Positions 1 to 8,822 are shown, numbered from the stretch's first letter. The stretch is DNA of 64,000 bases from Micromonospora echinospora (GCF_014203425.1 NZ_JACHJC010000001.1:6151001-6215000); one strand, 5' to 3'. The notes: a model not told the origin generated them from the letters alone. Numbers and translations: made by a program.

Positions 1-685
1 CCTCGTGCCGTTCCACGAGCGTCTCCAGCAGCACCGTGGAGAGCGTGGTCATGGCCGGGCGCAGATGCGGCGCGGACTCTTCCACCAGGGCCTGCACCAG
101 CGGCGGCGTCTCGGAGAGCTGGCTGCCGACAAGCTTCTCGTTCACCAGCCGGCGCAGGTCGGTCACGTCGTCGGCGGGAACCGGGGCGGGCAGCTCGACG
201 AGCCGCTGCTCGACCCGGCCGGTGTCGGCGATCATGACGACCATCAGCCGGGTGGTGGAGATCGGCACCAGTTCCAGGTGACGCACCTTGGACCGGGCCA
301 GGCTCGGGTACTGCACCACGGCGACCTGCCGGGTGAGCTGGGCGAGCAGCCGGACCGTGCGGTGCACCACGTCGTCGAGGTCGACCGCGCCGACCAGGAA
401 GCGCTCGATGGCCCGCCGCTCGGCCGGGCTGAGCGGCTTGACCCGGGAGAGCCGGTCCACGAAGAGGCGGTAGCCGCGGTCCGTGGGCACCCGGCCGGCG
501 CTCGTGTGCGGCTGCCGGATGTAGCCCTCCTCCTCCAGCACCGCCATGTCGTTGCGCACTGTCGCCGGGGAGACGCCGAGCTGGTGCCGCTCGACCAGGG
601 CCTTGCTGCCCACCGGTTCCTGCGTGGCGACGTAGTCCTCGACGATCGCGCGCAGCACGGCGAGTTTGCGGTCGTCGAGACCCAT
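1..685 (-). CDS. hrcA: Heat-inducible transcription repressor HrcA, N-terminal part
   Basis: HrcA is the dimeric repressor of class I heat-shock genes and binds CIRCE operators. The frame begins with [11 protein letters not shown] at ATG 683-685, with a GGAGG ribosome binding site just upstream, and stays open to the window edge. About 228 residues of the usual 340 are visible. A winged helix near the N-terminus contains [18 protein letters not shown] and [13 protein letters not shown], typical of HrcA. Downstream of hrcA, beyond the left edge, one expects dnaJ. A perfect CIRCE operator lies 56 bases upstream of the start, so the gene is very probably autoregulated. The only incompleteness is the truncation by the window. 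Confidence 0.95.
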   Translation of the reverse strand, partial: MGLDDRKLAVLRAIVEDYVATQEPVGSKALVERHQLGVSPATVRNDMAVLEEEGYIRQPHTSAGRVPTDRGYRLFVDRLSRVKPLSPAERRAIERFLVGAVDLDDVVHRTVRLLAQLTRQVAVVQYPSLARSKVRHLELVPISTTRLMVVMIADTGRVEQRLVELPAPVPADDVTDLRRLVNEKLVGSQLSETPPLVQALVEESAPHLRPAMTTLSTVLLETLVERHE

Positions 686-740
686 GTCCCCACCTCCTGA
701 CACACCTCGGCCGGGCCGGCACGCGGCATCCGCCGGGCGG

Positions 741-767
741 CTGGCACTCGACTGTAGCGAGTGCCAG
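741..767. promoter_or_regulatory. CIRCE operator upstream of hrcA
   Basis: The sequence CTGGCACTC, nine bases, then GAGTGCCAG forms a perfect 9-9-9 inverted repeat. This matches the actinobacterial form of the CIRCE operator bound by HrcA. It lies 56 bases upstream of the hrcA start and presumably overlaps its promoter, giving autorepression that is relieved by heat shock. Confidence 0.93.
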
Positions 768-916
768 TCTACGTCGGCACCCCCGCCGATGCGATGATCA
801 CCTGACGGACCTGCGGTGCGGCCCACCACACCGCGCGGTACGCCCGGCCGAACAGCCGGTCACGCTGGGTCTGTGTCGCTCTGGTGCCACTTGCCCGGTG
901 GCCCTACCGTGACGTC

Positions 917-1573
917 ATGACTGAACCTCCTCGCCCTCCCGGAGCAGGGGACTCCGGCCCCCAGCCCGACCCGTCGGCGCCCTACGGCTCCGGCGAGCCG
1001 CCCACCGCTCCACTGTCCGGCGCGCCGGGCGCAGGCGGGTATCCCCCGCCCGGTGACTATCCGCCCCCGGGCGGCTACCCGCCTCCCGGCGGGCAACCCC
1101 CGCCGGGCGACTACCCGCCCCCTGGTGGTTACCCCCCGCCGGGCGGCACGCCGGGCTACGGCGCCGGCTACCCCGCCGGTGGCGGCTATCCCGGCGGTAG
1201 CGGCTACGGCCCGGCCGGGTACGCCAACAACGACGAGAAGACGTGGGCCCTGGTGGCGCACTTCGGTGGCGCCGCGGGCGTCATCGTCGGTGGCGGTCTG
1301 CTCGGCTGGGTCGCCCCGCTGATCGCGATGATGACCCGCGGTCAGCAGTCGCCGACCGTACGCGCCCACGCGGTCGCGGCGCTGAACTTCCAGATCACCT
1401 GGACCATCGCGAGCGTGCTCGCCTGGGTGATCACGGTCGTCACCTGCGGGATCCTGTTCTTCATCCCGATGCTGGTCTGGCTGGTGCCGCTGATCTTCGG
1501 GATCATCGGCGGGATCAAGGCCAACGAGGGTGTGCTCTACCGCTACCCGATGACCTACAACTTCATCAAGTGA
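917..1573 (+). CDS. Proline/glycine-rich DUF4870-type membrane protein
   Basis: This 218-residue protein has an N-terminal half made of degenerate PPPGGY/PPPGDY repeats, about residues 40-100, followed by a membrane domain. The membrane part contains LVAHFGGAAG, then hydrophobic stretches ending at LIFGIIGGIKANEG, consistent with three helices and the DUF4870 (Tic20-like) family. The start MTEPPRPPG was preferred because the low-complexity tail begins there, and an upstream in-frame GTG at 884 has no clear ribosome binding site. The function of the family is unknown. The disordered tail is probably cytoplasmic. Its neighbours hrcA and hemW are on the other strand, so it is likely a single-gene unit. 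Confidence 0.8.
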   Translation: MTEPPRPPGAGDSGPQPDPSAPYGSGEPPTAPLSGAPGAGGYPPPGDYPPPGGYPPPGGQPPPGDYPPPGGYPPPGGTPGYGAGYPAGGGYPGGSGYGPAGYANNDEKTWALVAHFGGAAGVIVGGGLLGWVAPLIAMMTRGQQSPTVRAHAVAALNFQITWTIASVLAWVITVVTCGILFFIPMLVWLVPLIFGIIGGIKANEGVLYRYPMTYNFIK

Positions 1574-1613
1574 CACCGTCGGCCGGCCGAGGGGGACGGC
1601 CGGCCGGCGCCGC

Positions 1614-2837
1614 TCACGGCAGCAGGTCGCGGACCACCGCGTCGGCCAGCAGCCGTCCGCGCAGCGTCAGCACCACGAGCCCCCGCGCGTACGCCCCGGC
1701 GTCGAGCAGCCCGGCGTCCCGGGCCCGCTCGGCGCCCGCCCGACCGGGCTCGTCCAGCACGTCCAGTGGCAGGCCGGAGGCGAGCCGCACCCGCAGCATC
1801 ACGTCCTCCATGTGCTGTTCGTCCGGGCTGAGCACTTCCCGGGCCAGCGCCGGTGAGACGCCCTCGGCCAGCCGCGCCGCGTACGCGCTCGGGTGCTTGA
1901 CGTTCCACCAGCGCACGCCGCCGACGTGGCTGTGCGCCCCCGGGCCCAGGCCCCACCAGTCGGCGCCGGTCCAGTAGAGCAGGTTGTGCCGGCACCGGGC
2001 CGCCGCCGAGCGGGCCCAGTTCGACACCTCGTACCAGGAGAAGCCGGCCGCGCCGAGCGCCGCCTCCGCGGCCAGGTAGCGGTCCGCCGCCACGTCGTCG
2101 GAGGGGTACGGCAGCTCGCCCCGGCGCATCCGCGCGGCCAGCCGGGTGCCGTCCTCCACGATCAGGGCGTACGCGCTGACGTGGTCGACCCCGGCGTCGA
2201 CCACCTGGGCCAGCGAGGCGGCGAAGTCCTCGGCCGTCTCCCCCGGCGTGCCGTAGATCAGGTCCAGGTTCACGTGCTCGAACCCGGCGTCGCGCGCCTC
2301 CAGCGCGGCGGCGGTGGCCCGGCCTGCGCTGTGCCGCCGGTCGAGCACCGCGAGCACCCCGGGCGCGGCCGACTGCATGCCCAGCGAGATCCGGGTGTAG
2401 CCGGCCGCCCGCAGCGTCTTGAGCGACTCCGGGGTCACCGACTCGGGGTTGGCCTCGGTGGTCACCTCCGCGTCGGCGGCCAGCCCCCAGACGCGGTCGA
2501 TGCCGTCCAGGATGCGGGCCAGGTCGTCGGCGGGCAGCAGGGTCGGCGTGCCGCCGCCGACGAAGACGGTGTCCACCCGCTGCGGCGGCGAGTCGCCCAG
2601 CACCCGGGCGGCCAGCGCCAGCTCGGCCAGCACGGAGTCGGCGTACGTCTCCCGGCTCGCCCCGCCGCCCAGCTCGGCGGCGGTGTACGTGTTGAAGTCG
2701 CAGTAACCGCACCGGGAGGCGCAGAACGGGACGTGCACGTACACGCCGAACCCGCGCGCGCCGACGGTGCGACGGGCGGTGGCGGGCAGCGATCCGTCGC
2801 GCGGGACGGGTTCGCCTTCTGGAAGGACGCCGGGCAT
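1614..2837 (-). CDS. hemW: Radical SAM protein HemW (coproporphyrinogen III oxidase-like)
   Basis: This 407-residue protein carries the radical-SAM cluster motif CASRCGYCDF with cysteines at about 39, 43 and 46. That is followed by GGGTPTLL and the TTEANPESV stretch usual in HemW/HemN-like proteins. The aspartate-phenylalanine after the third cysteine is the HemW pattern. HemW is thought to be a haem chaperone rather than a true oxidase. The start MPGVLPEGE was chosen because conserved homology begins soon after it; another ATG seven codons upstream overlaps the start of the divergent crotonase gene. In many actinobacteria hemW lies between lepA and hrcA. That order is kept here, but with about 6 kb inserted on the lepA side. 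Confidence 0.93.
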   Translation of the reverse strand: MPGVLPEGEPVPRDGSLPATARRTVGARGFGVYVHVPFCASRCGYCDFNTYTAAELGGGASRETYADSVLAELALAARVLGDSPPQRVDTVFVGGGTPTLLPADDLARILDGIDRVWGLAADAEVTTEANPESVTPESLKTLRAAGYTRISLGMQSAAPGVLAVLDRRHSAGRATAAALEARDAGFEHVNLDLIYGTPGETAEDFAASLAQVVDAGVDHVSAYALIVEDGTRLAARMRRGELPYPSDDVAADRYLAAEAALGAAGFSWYEVSNWARSAAARCRHNLLYWTGADWWGLGPGAHSHVGGVRWWNVKHPSAYAARLAEGVSPALAREVLSPDEQHMEDVMLRVRLASGLPLDVLDEPGRAGAERARDAGLLDAGAYARGLVVLTLRGRLLADAVVRDLLP

Positions 2838-2856
2838 GGCCACTAGTGTGCCCGGC

Positions 2857-3642
2857 ATGACCTCTCCGGACGCTCTCGTGCGAGTCGCCACGGCCCGTGG
2901 GGTGACCACCCTCACCCTGGACAGCCCGCACAATCGCAACGCGCTCTCCACGCCCCTGATGACCCAGCTGCTGGCCGGGCTGGCCGACGCGGTCGCCGAC
3001 GACGCGGTACGCGCGATCGTGCTCGACCACACCGGCCCGGTCTTCTGTTCCGGCGCCGACCTGAAGGAGACCGCCGCGGCGTACGCCAGCGGCACGGTGC
3101 CCGCCGGAATGCTCGGCGACGTGCTGGTCGCGGTGCGGGAGTGCCCGAAGCCGGTGCTGGCCAAGGTGGCCGGGCCGGCCCGGGCCGGTGGGCTGGGCCT
3201 GATCGCCGCCGCCGACCTGGCGGTCTGCGCGCAGGAGGCGACGTTCGCGTTCACCGAGGTACGGATCGGGGTGATCCCGGCGGTGATCTCGGCGACCGTG
3301 CTGCCCCGGCTGGACCAGCGGGCCGCCGCCGAGCTGTACCTGACCGGCGACACGTTCGACGGCCGCCGCGCCGCCGAGGCCGGCCTGGTCACCGCCGCGG
3401 TGCCGGCCGACGAGCTGGACGCCGCCGTCGAGCGCTACTGCGCCTCGCTCGTCAAGGGCGCGCCGGGGGCGCTGGCCGGGGCGAAGGAGCTGCTGCGCCG
3501 GCCCGCCGCCACGGACCTGCGGGCCGAGATCGCCGAGTTGGCGGCGCTGTCCACGGGGTACTTCCTCTCCGACGAAGGACGTGAGGGCGTCATGGCGTTC
3601 CGGGAGAAGCGGCCCGCCGCCTGGGTGCCCGCCGGGGACTGA
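2857..3642 (+). CDS. Enoyl-CoA hydratase/isomerase family protein (crotonase fold)
   Basis: This 261-residue protein has the crotonase fold. RNALSTPLM lies near the N-terminus, the oxyanion-hole segment is FCSGADLKE, and the second conserved block is FTEVRIGVIPAV. It probably hydrates or isomerises an acyl-CoA in fatty-acid or branched-chain catabolism; the exact substrate cannot be read from sequence. The ATG at 2857 overlaps the alternative upstream start codon of the divergent hemW, so the two genes share a very short promoter region. A strong hairpin follows the stop codon. Confidence 0.88.
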   Translation: MTSPDALVRVATARGVTTLTLDSPHNRNALSTPLMTQLLAGLADAVADDAVRAIVLDHTGPVFCSGADLKETAAAYASGTVPAGMLGDVLVAVRECPKPVLAKVAGPARAGGLGLIAAADLAVCAQEATFAFTEVRIGVIPAVISATVLPRLDQRAAAELYLTGDTFDGRRAAEAGLVTAAVPADELDAAVERYCASLVKGAPGALAGAKELLRRPAATDLRAEIAELAALSTGYFLSDEGREGVMAFREKRPAAWVPAGD

Positions 3643-3650
3643 GGTGCGCG

Positions 3651-3691
3651 GCGGGGCCCGCCTCGACGCCTTCGGTGGCGGCGGGCCCCGC
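3651..3691 (+). terminator. Hairpin terminator after the crotonase gene
   Basis: GCGGGGCCCGCC at 3651-3662 pairs perfectly with GGCGGGCCCCGC at 3680-3691, giving a 12-bp stem starting 9 bases after the stop codon. There is no clear T run, which is common for actinobacterial terminators. Confidence 0.7.
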
Positions 3692-3794
3692 CCGGCGGCA
3701 CGGCGTGGCCGGTCACGTGGCGACGGGACGGCCACTCGGACGAGAGGCGCGGGCGCGGGGCCGACGTACGCTTGTCGGACTGTCGGGACAGGGG

Positions 3795-4655
3795 GTGCGG
3801 GTGCGGACGCGAGCGGCGATCGTGGCATCTGGTGTTGCGGTGTGCGTACTGGCTCTGCTCGCGGTCTATGTCGTGACCAAGCAGTTCGGGGAGCACCTGC
3901 GGCTCCCCCTGGCCAGCCGGACCTGCACGGTGCAGGCCGACGGCGAGGTGGTGCTCGGCGCCGACCAGATGGCGAACGCGGCGACCATCGCGGCCATCGG
4001 GATGCAGCGCCGGATGCCCGAGCGGGCGGTGGTGGTGGCGCTGGCGACCGCGTACCAGGAGTCGCACCTGCGCAACATCGCGCACGGTGACCGCGACTCG
4101 CTCGGCCTGTTCCAGCAGCGACCCAGCCAGGGCTGGGGCACCCCGGAGCAGGTCCAGGACCCGCGCTACGCGGCGAACAAGTTCTACGCCGCGCTGAAGA
4201 AGGTCAAGGGGTGGGAGCGGATGCGGGTCACCGACGCCGCCCAGCGGGTGCAGCGGTCGGCCTTCCCCGAGGCGTACGAGAAGTGGGCCGACGAGTCGGA
4301 GGTCCTGACCCGCGCGTTGCTCGGCCACGCGACCGGCGCGGTGGCCTGCACGGTGAGTTCGCCGCCGACGATGCGCGGGCCGGCCGCCGCCAGCGCCGTG
4401 CTGGAGAGCCTGTCGCTGGACTGGGGGCTGCCCCGGCTGGCCACGGCGACGGACCTGACCGCGCTCACCGTGCCGGCGGGCGACGACCGCAACGGCTGGC
4501 GGTACGCGCACTGGCTGGTGTCGCACGCCGACGACCACGGCGTGAAGAAGGTCCGCTTCGGCAACCTGGAGTGGACGGCCGAGCAGGGTTCCTGGGCCCG
4601 GGTGAAGGGCGATCCGGCCACCGAGGTACGCGCCGAGGTGTTCGCCGCGGCCTGA
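3795..4655 (+). CDS. Membrane-anchored lysozyme/transglycosylase-like protein
   Basis: This 286-residue protein starts at GTG 3795, preceded by a purine-rich ribosome binding site. A single N-terminal membrane helix (VASGVAVCVLALLAVYVV) places the rest outside the cell. Residues about 60-135 resemble a lytic transglycosylase fold: AYQESHLRNI provides a candidate catalytic glutamate, and SLGLFQQRPSQGWG matches the GLFQ block of lysozyme-like domains. The C-terminal half is not recognised. I infer a role in cell-wall turnover. Homologues are often labelled only hypothetical, or heavy metal transporter, for which nothing here gives support. The gene is convergent with the sugar transporter operon, with a gap of 12 bases. 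Confidence 0.7.
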   Translation: MRVRTRAAIVASGVAVCVLALLAVYVVTKQFGEHLRLPLASRTCTVQADGEVVLGADQMANAATIAAIGMQRRMPERAVVVALATAYQESHLRNIAHGDRDSLGLFQQRPSQGWGTPEQVQDPRYAANKFYAALKKVKGWERMRVTDAAQRVQRSAFPEAYEKWADESEVLTRALLGHATGAVACTVSSPPTMRGPAAASAVLESLSLDWGLPRLATATDLTALTVPAGDDRNGWRYAHWLVSHADDHGVKKVRFGNLEWTAEQGSWARVKGDPATEVRAEVFAAA

Positions 4656-4667
4656 CCGGCCGCCCTC

Positions 4668-5501
4668 TCAGCCCTTCACCGCTCCGGCGACCAGGCCGGA
4701 GACCATCCGGCGCTGCACCAGCAGGAAGAAGATGATCACCGGCAGGGTGAACAGCGTGGACGCGGCCATGACCGACCCCCAGGCGGTGTCGTCCCGGCCG
4801 AAGAAGAACGTCATAGCCACCGGCAGCGTGTACTTCTGCTGGTCGTTGATGAAGGTCAGCGCGAAGATCAGCTCGTTCCAGGCGGTGATGAACGAGAAGA
4901 TGCTGGTGGCGACCAGCCCGGGCGCGACCAGCGGGAACAGCACCTTGCGGAACGTCTGGGCCCGGCTGGCCCCGTCGATGGCGGCGGCCTCCTCCAGTTC
5001 CTTCGGCACCGCGGCGACGAAGCCACGCAGCATCCAGACCGCGAACGGCAGCGAGAAGCCGAGGTACGTGAGGATCAGGCTGGGCAGCGTGTTGTAGAGG
5101 CCGAGCCGCTGAATCATCAGGAACAGCGGGATGACCAGCGCCTCCAGCGGGATCATCTGCACCACCAGCAGCATGATCAGGAACGTGGTGCGCAGCTTGA
5201 ACCGGAACCGGGCCACGGCTGTCGCGGCGAGCAGCGCGACCAGCCCGCTCAGCAGCACCGTCGCCAGCGCGACAAGCGCGCTGTTGAGGAAGAAGTCGGT
5301 GAACGTCACGCCCGGGATCAGGTTGCCGGTGAGGATCTCCCGGTAGTGCTCCAGCGTCGGCTCCGCCGGCACCGGCCGGGGCGTGGACGAGAAGATCTCC
5401 CGGTTGGGCTTCAGCGACGTCGCCACCATCCAGTAGACCGGGAACGCGGCGAAGAGCGCGACCAGCAGGCCCGCGCCGTTGAGGGCGATCTTCTTCATCA
5501 T
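4668..5501 (-). CDS. Carbohydrate ABC transporter permease, MalG type
   Basis: This 277-residue inner-membrane protein has about six hydrophobic helices and the permease EAA loop EAAAIDGASRAQTFRKVLFP near residue 190, which docks the ATPase. It is the second permease of a CUT1-family sugar importer. Its ATG overlaps the stop codon of the upstream permease in an ATGA arrangement, so the two are translationally coupled. No ATPase gene is present in the operon; in actinobacteria these importers commonly share a multitask ATPase (MsiK) encoded elsewhere. Confidence 0.93.
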   Translation of the reverse strand: MMKKIALNGAGLLVALFAAFPVYWMVATSLKPNREIFSSTPRPVPAEPTLEHYREILTGNLIPGVTFTDFFLNSALVALATVLLSGLVALLAATAVARFRFKLRTTFLIMLLVVQMIPLEALVIPLFLMIQRLGLYNTLPSLILTYLGFSLPFAVWMLRGFVAAVPKELEEAAAIDGASRAQTFRKVLFPLVAPGLVATSIFSFITAWNELIFALTFINDQQKYTLPVAMTFFFGRDDTAWGSVMAASTLFTLPVIIFFLLVQRRMVSGLVAGAVKG

Positions 5502-6484
5502 CCGTCCTCCTGCCGCAGCACCATGCGGACGTACAGGCCGGTCACCACGAGCAGGATCACGGTGAGGATCACGGCGATGGCGGAGCCGAGGCCGTACTTG
5601 GGCGGCGGCGAGAACGCCTCCGCGTACGAGTAGATCGACAGCATGAACGTCGACCGGTCCTGGGTGCCGCCGGCCAGCACGAACTGCTGGGTGAAGACCT
5701 TGAAGTCCCAGATCGTGGAGAGCACCACGAGGATGCCGAAGACCGGCCGCAGGATCGGGAAGGTGACCGACCAGAAGACCTTCCACGGGCCGGCGCCGTC
5801 GACCCGGGCCGCCTCCTGCAACTCCGTCGGCACGCTCTTGAGCCCGGCCAGCACGCTCACCGCGATGAACGGGAACGAGTGCCAGACCACCACGAGCGTC
5901 AGGATGGCGAAGAACATCAGCGGGTCGTTGAACCAGCCGTACCCGGTCCAGTCGCTGCGCCCGAACAGGGCCGTGGACAGCCCGTCGGGGAGCTTGTTGA
6001 ACAGCCAGGTGACCAGGCCGCTCGTGTCGTCGAAGATCCACTTCCAGACGATGGTGCCGGTCAGCGCCGGGGTGGCCCAGGCGAGCATCACGCAGCTCGC
6101 CACGAACGTGGCCATCTTCTTGCCCAGGCGGTTGAGCAGCAGCCCGACCAGGGTGCCGAGGATCATCGTGAGCGCCACGTTGGCGACCGCGAACAGCACG
6201 GTGTTGCGCAGCACCGTACGGAAGAACGGGTCGCCGAGGATCTGCGCGTAGTTGGCCAGGCCGACCCACGGCCACTCGCGGTCGCCGCGCAGCTGCCGGA
6301 CGCTGTCCAGCTTGTGGAAGGACATCCACACGACCTGGCCGAGCGGCCAGAGCAGCAGCACGGCGATGATCGCCAGGCAGGGCAGGAGCAGAACGTACGG
6401 AAGGTGATCCACCCGGCGACGACGCCGCCGCGCGGGGGTCTCCCGCGCGGCGGCCTCGCCGGTGGCCTCGGTCAGCGTGGTCAC
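5498..6484 (-). CDS. Carbohydrate ABC transporter permease, MalF type
   Basis: This 328-residue permease begins at GTG 6482-6484, overlapping the stop codon of the solute-binding protein gene by four bases. An arginine-rich cytoplasmic segment (ARRRRRR) precedes the first helix, YVLLLPCLAIIAVLLLWP. The EAA loop EAARVDGAGPWKVFWSVTFP is intact. It forms the channel with the MalG-type permease encoded immediately downstream. The substrate cannot be deduced from the permease alone. Confidence 0.93.
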   Translation of the reverse strand: MTTLTEATGEAAARETPARRRRRRVDHLPYVLLLPCLAIIAVLLLWPLGQVVWMSFHKLDSVRQLRGDREWPWVGLANYAQILGDPFFRTVLRNTVLFAVANVALTMILGTLVGLLLNRLGKKMATFVASCVMLAWATPALTGTIVWKWIFDDTSGLVTWLFNKLPDGLSTALFGRSDWTGYGWFNDPLMFFAILTLVVVWHSFPFIAVSVLAGLKSVPTELQEAARVDGAGPWKVFWSVTFPILRPVFGILVVLSTIWDFKVFTQQFVLAGGTQDRSTFMLSIYSYAEAFSPPPKYGLGSAIAVILTVILLVVTGLYVRMVLRQEDG

Positions 6485-7773
6485 TTGGCGTTGAGGATGC
6501 TTTCCATCTCGGTGGCCGCGTCGGCGGTGGCCTTCTCGACCGTCTTCTGGCCCTTGATGACCGAGCTGTTCATCGCCTGGGTCACCGTCTTGGTCCGGCT
6601 GACCTCGACCCACTTCGGGGTGAGCGGGGTCAGCTTGGTGTTCTGGATGGCCGTGGCGAACGCGGCCATCACCTTGTCGTTGGCGTAGTTGCCGCCGCTG
6701 ACCAGGTCCTTGTAGACCGGGAAGAAGCCGAGGCTGCCGGCGAACTCCTGGTCCTTCTGCTTGCTCAGCAGCACTGTCATGTAGTCCCAGGCCAGCGACT
6801 GCCGCTCGCTGTCCTTCCAGATGGCGATGTCGGAGCCGCCGGCGAACGCCGGGGCGGCCTTGCCGTCCGGGCCGGGGATCGGGAACGTGCCCCAGACCTT
6901 CTCGATGTCCGGGTTGTCCTTCTTCATCGCGCCGCCCTGCCAGCTTCCGGCGAACGCCATGGCGGCCTTGCCGGTGGCGAACTGGGTACGGGCGTCGACC
7001 TCGTTCCACCCGGCGGCGGCCGGCGGGGCGACCTTGTGCACGGTCACCAGGTCGGTCCAGAACTTGACCGCCTTCTGCGCCTCGGGGGTGTTGTAGCCGG
7101 ACTTCCAGGAGTCGCCCTCCTTGGTGGCGATCTCCGCGCCGGCACTCCAGAGGAAGGAGTAGAACGGCAGCTCGGAGTTGCCGGGCAGGGCGATGCCGTA
7201 GGTGCCGGGCTTCTTGGCCTGGACGGTCTTCGCGGCGGCGACCATCTCGTCCCAGTTCGTCGGCGGCTTGACGCCGGCCTCGGCGAACCAGTCGGTCCGG
7301 TAGTAGACGGCGCGCACGCCGGCGTACCACGGCACGCCGTACTGCTTGCCGTCGAGCTGGGCGTTCTTGACCAGGTCGGGCAGGATGTCCTTGCCCTCGG
7401 ACCAGCCGTTGAACTTGTCCGTGACGTCGGCGAGGGCCTCCTGCGCGGCCCAGCCCTGGGTCTCGGTGTTACCGAGCTCGGTGACGTCCGGGCCCTCCCC
7501 GCCGGCGAGCGCCGCCTGGAACTTCTTCGGCGCCTCGAGCCAGGGGATGTACTGCACCACGACGTCGGTCTCGGGGTGCTTCTTCTTGAACTCCGCCTCG
7601 ACGCCGTCGAGGAACGCGGTCTGGGCGTCGCCGCCCTCACCCATCATCCACACAGTGAGCTTGCTGTTGTCGGCGGCCTTGTCGTCGTCGCCGGAGCCAC
7701 CGCACGCGGTCAGCACCAACGCGGCCGACGCCACGATGGCGGTGACCGGAGCCAGCCGCTTCCACCTGTTCAC
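6481..7773 (-). CDS. Extracellular sugar-binding lipoprotein of an ABC importer
   Basis: This 430-residue protein has a lipoprotein signal: a basic start (MNRWKR), a hydrophobic core and the lipobox LTAC with the lipidated cysteine at residue 24. The mature part is a family 1 extracellular solute-binding protein, with WMMGEGGD near the mature N-terminus and FAGSWQGGAMKKDNP in the second half. It would capture an oligosaccharide outside the membrane and deliver it to the two downstream permeases. It is the first gene of the three-gene operon, and a palindrome about 50 bases upstream is a candidate operator. Confidence 0.93.
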   Translation of the reverse strand: MNRWKRLAPVTAIVASAALVLTACGGSGDDDKAADNSKLTVWMMGEGGDAQTAFLDGVEAEFKKKHPETDVVVQYIPWLEAPKKFQAALAGGEGPDVTELGNTETQGWAAQEALADVTDKFNGWSEGKDILPDLVKNAQLDGKQYGVPWYAGVRAVYYRTDWFAEAGVKPPTNWDEMVAAAKTVQAKKPGTYGIALPGNSELPFYSFLWSAGAEIATKEGDSWKSGYNTPEAQKAVKFWTDLVTVHKVAPPAAAGWNEVDARTQFATGKAAMAFAGSWQGGAMKKDNPDIEKVWGTFPIPGPDGKAAPAFAGGSDIAIWKDSERQSLAWDYMTVLLSKQKDQEFAGSLGFFPVYKDLVSGGNYANDKVMAAFATAIQNTKLTPLTPKWVEVSRTKTVTQAMNSSVIKGQKTVEKATADAATEMESILNAK

Positions 7774-7821
7774 GCCATATCTCCCTCAGGGCCGTTTGGC
7801 ACTAACCTTCTCCGCCGCACC

Positions 7822-7845
7822 TTAGTAGGAAAATTTCCTTTACAA
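7822..7845. promoter_or_regulatory. Palindrome upstream of the sugar transporter operon, candidate operator
   Basis: AGGAAAATTTCCT at 7827-7839 is a perfect palindrome inside an AT-rich island (TTAGTAGGAAAATTTCCTTT), conspicuous in very GC-rich DNA and placed 54 bases upstream of the solute-binding protein start. Position and symmetry suggest a repressor site for the sugar operon. The regulator class is not certain; ROK or RpiR type proteins are plausible. No regulator gene is adjacent. Confidence 0.55.
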
Positions 7846-7943
7846 CAGGGGGTGTTCGCGACGGAGGGCAGAGGCGACCGTATCGCAGCCGAGGGCCCGG
7901 CGAACATCGATGCCGTCCGGGCAGTTCAGAGACCCACGAACGC

Positions 7944-7980
7944 CGACGGGCGCCCGGCCGGTGAGGCCGGGCGCCCGTCG
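7944..7980 (-). terminator. Strong hairpin after the first GlsB/YeaQ-like gene
   Basis: A perfect 16-bp stem (CGACGGGCGCCCGGCC and its complement) with a 5-base loop lies 17 bases after the stop codon. An almost identical stem follows the second copy of the gene, so the terminator was duplicated with it. Confidence 0.85.
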
Positions 7981-7997
7981 AGGCGCGTGGTGCGGGG

Positions 7998-8282
7998 TCA
8001 GTAGCGCGAGACGCCGCGGCGACGGCCGACGCCGGCCACCAGGGCCACGCCGATCGCAGCGAAGAGCACCTGCAGCATCAGCTCGCGCCAGTCGATACCG
8101 GCGGTCTCGGCGAAGCCGGAGGCCCGGGCCACGATCGTGCCCAGAAGCGCGGCGCCGACACCGATCAGCATGTGCAGCCAAATCGGCATGTTCTGACGGC
8201 CCGGCACGACCAGCCGGCCCAGCGCGCCGACGATCAGACCAACGACCAGCGCCGTGATGATGCCCCAAACGGTGAGCTCCAT
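7998..8282 (-). CDS. GlsB/YeaQ/YmgE family membrane protein, copy 1
   Basis: This 94-residue protein (MELTVWGIITALVVGLIVG at the start) has three hydrophobic helices and the glycine-rich LGRLVVPGRQNMPIWLHM block typical of transglycosylase-associated (YeaQ/YmgE) proteins. These are small envelope proteins linked to stress; their biochemical role is unclear. The C-terminus is basic (GRRRGVSRY). The ATG at 8282 follows an AGGAGG ribosome binding site. Copy 2 lies about 250 bases upstream in the same orientation and is highly similar. Confidence 0.88.
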   Translation of the reverse strand: MELTVWGIITALVVGLIVGALGRLVVPGRQNMPIWLHMLIGVGAALLGTIVARASGFAETAGIDWRELMLQVLFAAIGVALVAGVGRRRGVSRY

Positions 8283-8478
8283 GGTCGCCCTCCTCCTTAA
8301 GATCGGGTCACACATTTTTGTGTGGTTACTGTCGTGATCGCTAAGTTCCCGACCGCCCGGAAATCCAAACCGACTCCGATGACGAATTGTTCAGACGTAC
8401 GCTGAACTGCTGTTTCTCCTCGAAACCAGGCGCGGCGAGCGGCAGGGACGCACGGACGGGGTTCAATGCCGAAAGCGC

Positions 8479-8514
8479 CGACGGGCGCCCGGCCAGGTGG
8501 CCGGGCGCCCGTCG
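8479..8514 (-). terminator. Strong hairpin after the second GlsB/YeaQ-like gene
   Basis: A perfect 16-bp stem with a 4-base loop repeats the stem sequence of the hairpin at 7944-7980. It lies 23 bases after the stop codon of copy 2, so each copy appears to be its own transcription unit. Confidence 0.85.
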
Positions 8515-8537
8515 AGGCGCGTTCGTGCGCGGGTCAG

Positions 8538-8822
8538 TTACCGCGAGACGCTGCGGCGGCGGCCGACGCCGGCCACCAGGGCCACAGCGATGGCGGCGAG
8601 CACGACCTGCACGGCCAGCTCGGCCCAGTCGATGCCGGCGGTCTGCGTGGCGATGCCGAGCGCCCGGGCCAGGACGGTGCCCAGCAGGGCGGCGCCGACG
8701 CCGATCACCATGTGCAGCCACATCGGCATGTTCTGCCGGCCCGGCACGACCAGCCGGCCCAGCGCGCCGACGATCAGACCCACGACCAGCGCGGTGACGA
8801 TGCCCCAGACGGTGAACTCCAC
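8538..8822 (-). CDS. GlsB/YeaQ/YmgE family membrane protein, copy 2
   Basis: This 94-residue paralogue of the neighbouring gene has exactly the same length and shares VVGLIVGALGRLVVPGRQNMP and GVGAALLGT. It begins at GTG 8820-8822 behind an AGGAGG ribosome binding site; the longer open frame upstream has no such support. It has three predicted membrane helices and a basic C-terminus (GVGRRRSVSR). The flanking DNA is also alike in both copies: CTGTCGTGA(T/C)CGCTAAGT lies upstream of each. The duplication therefore included promoter and terminator. Confidence 0.88.
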   Translation of the reverse strand: MEFTVWGIVTALVVGLIVGALGRLVVPGRQNMPMWLHMVIGVGAALLGTVLARALGIATQTAGIDWAELAVQVVLAAIAVALVAGVGRRRSVSR

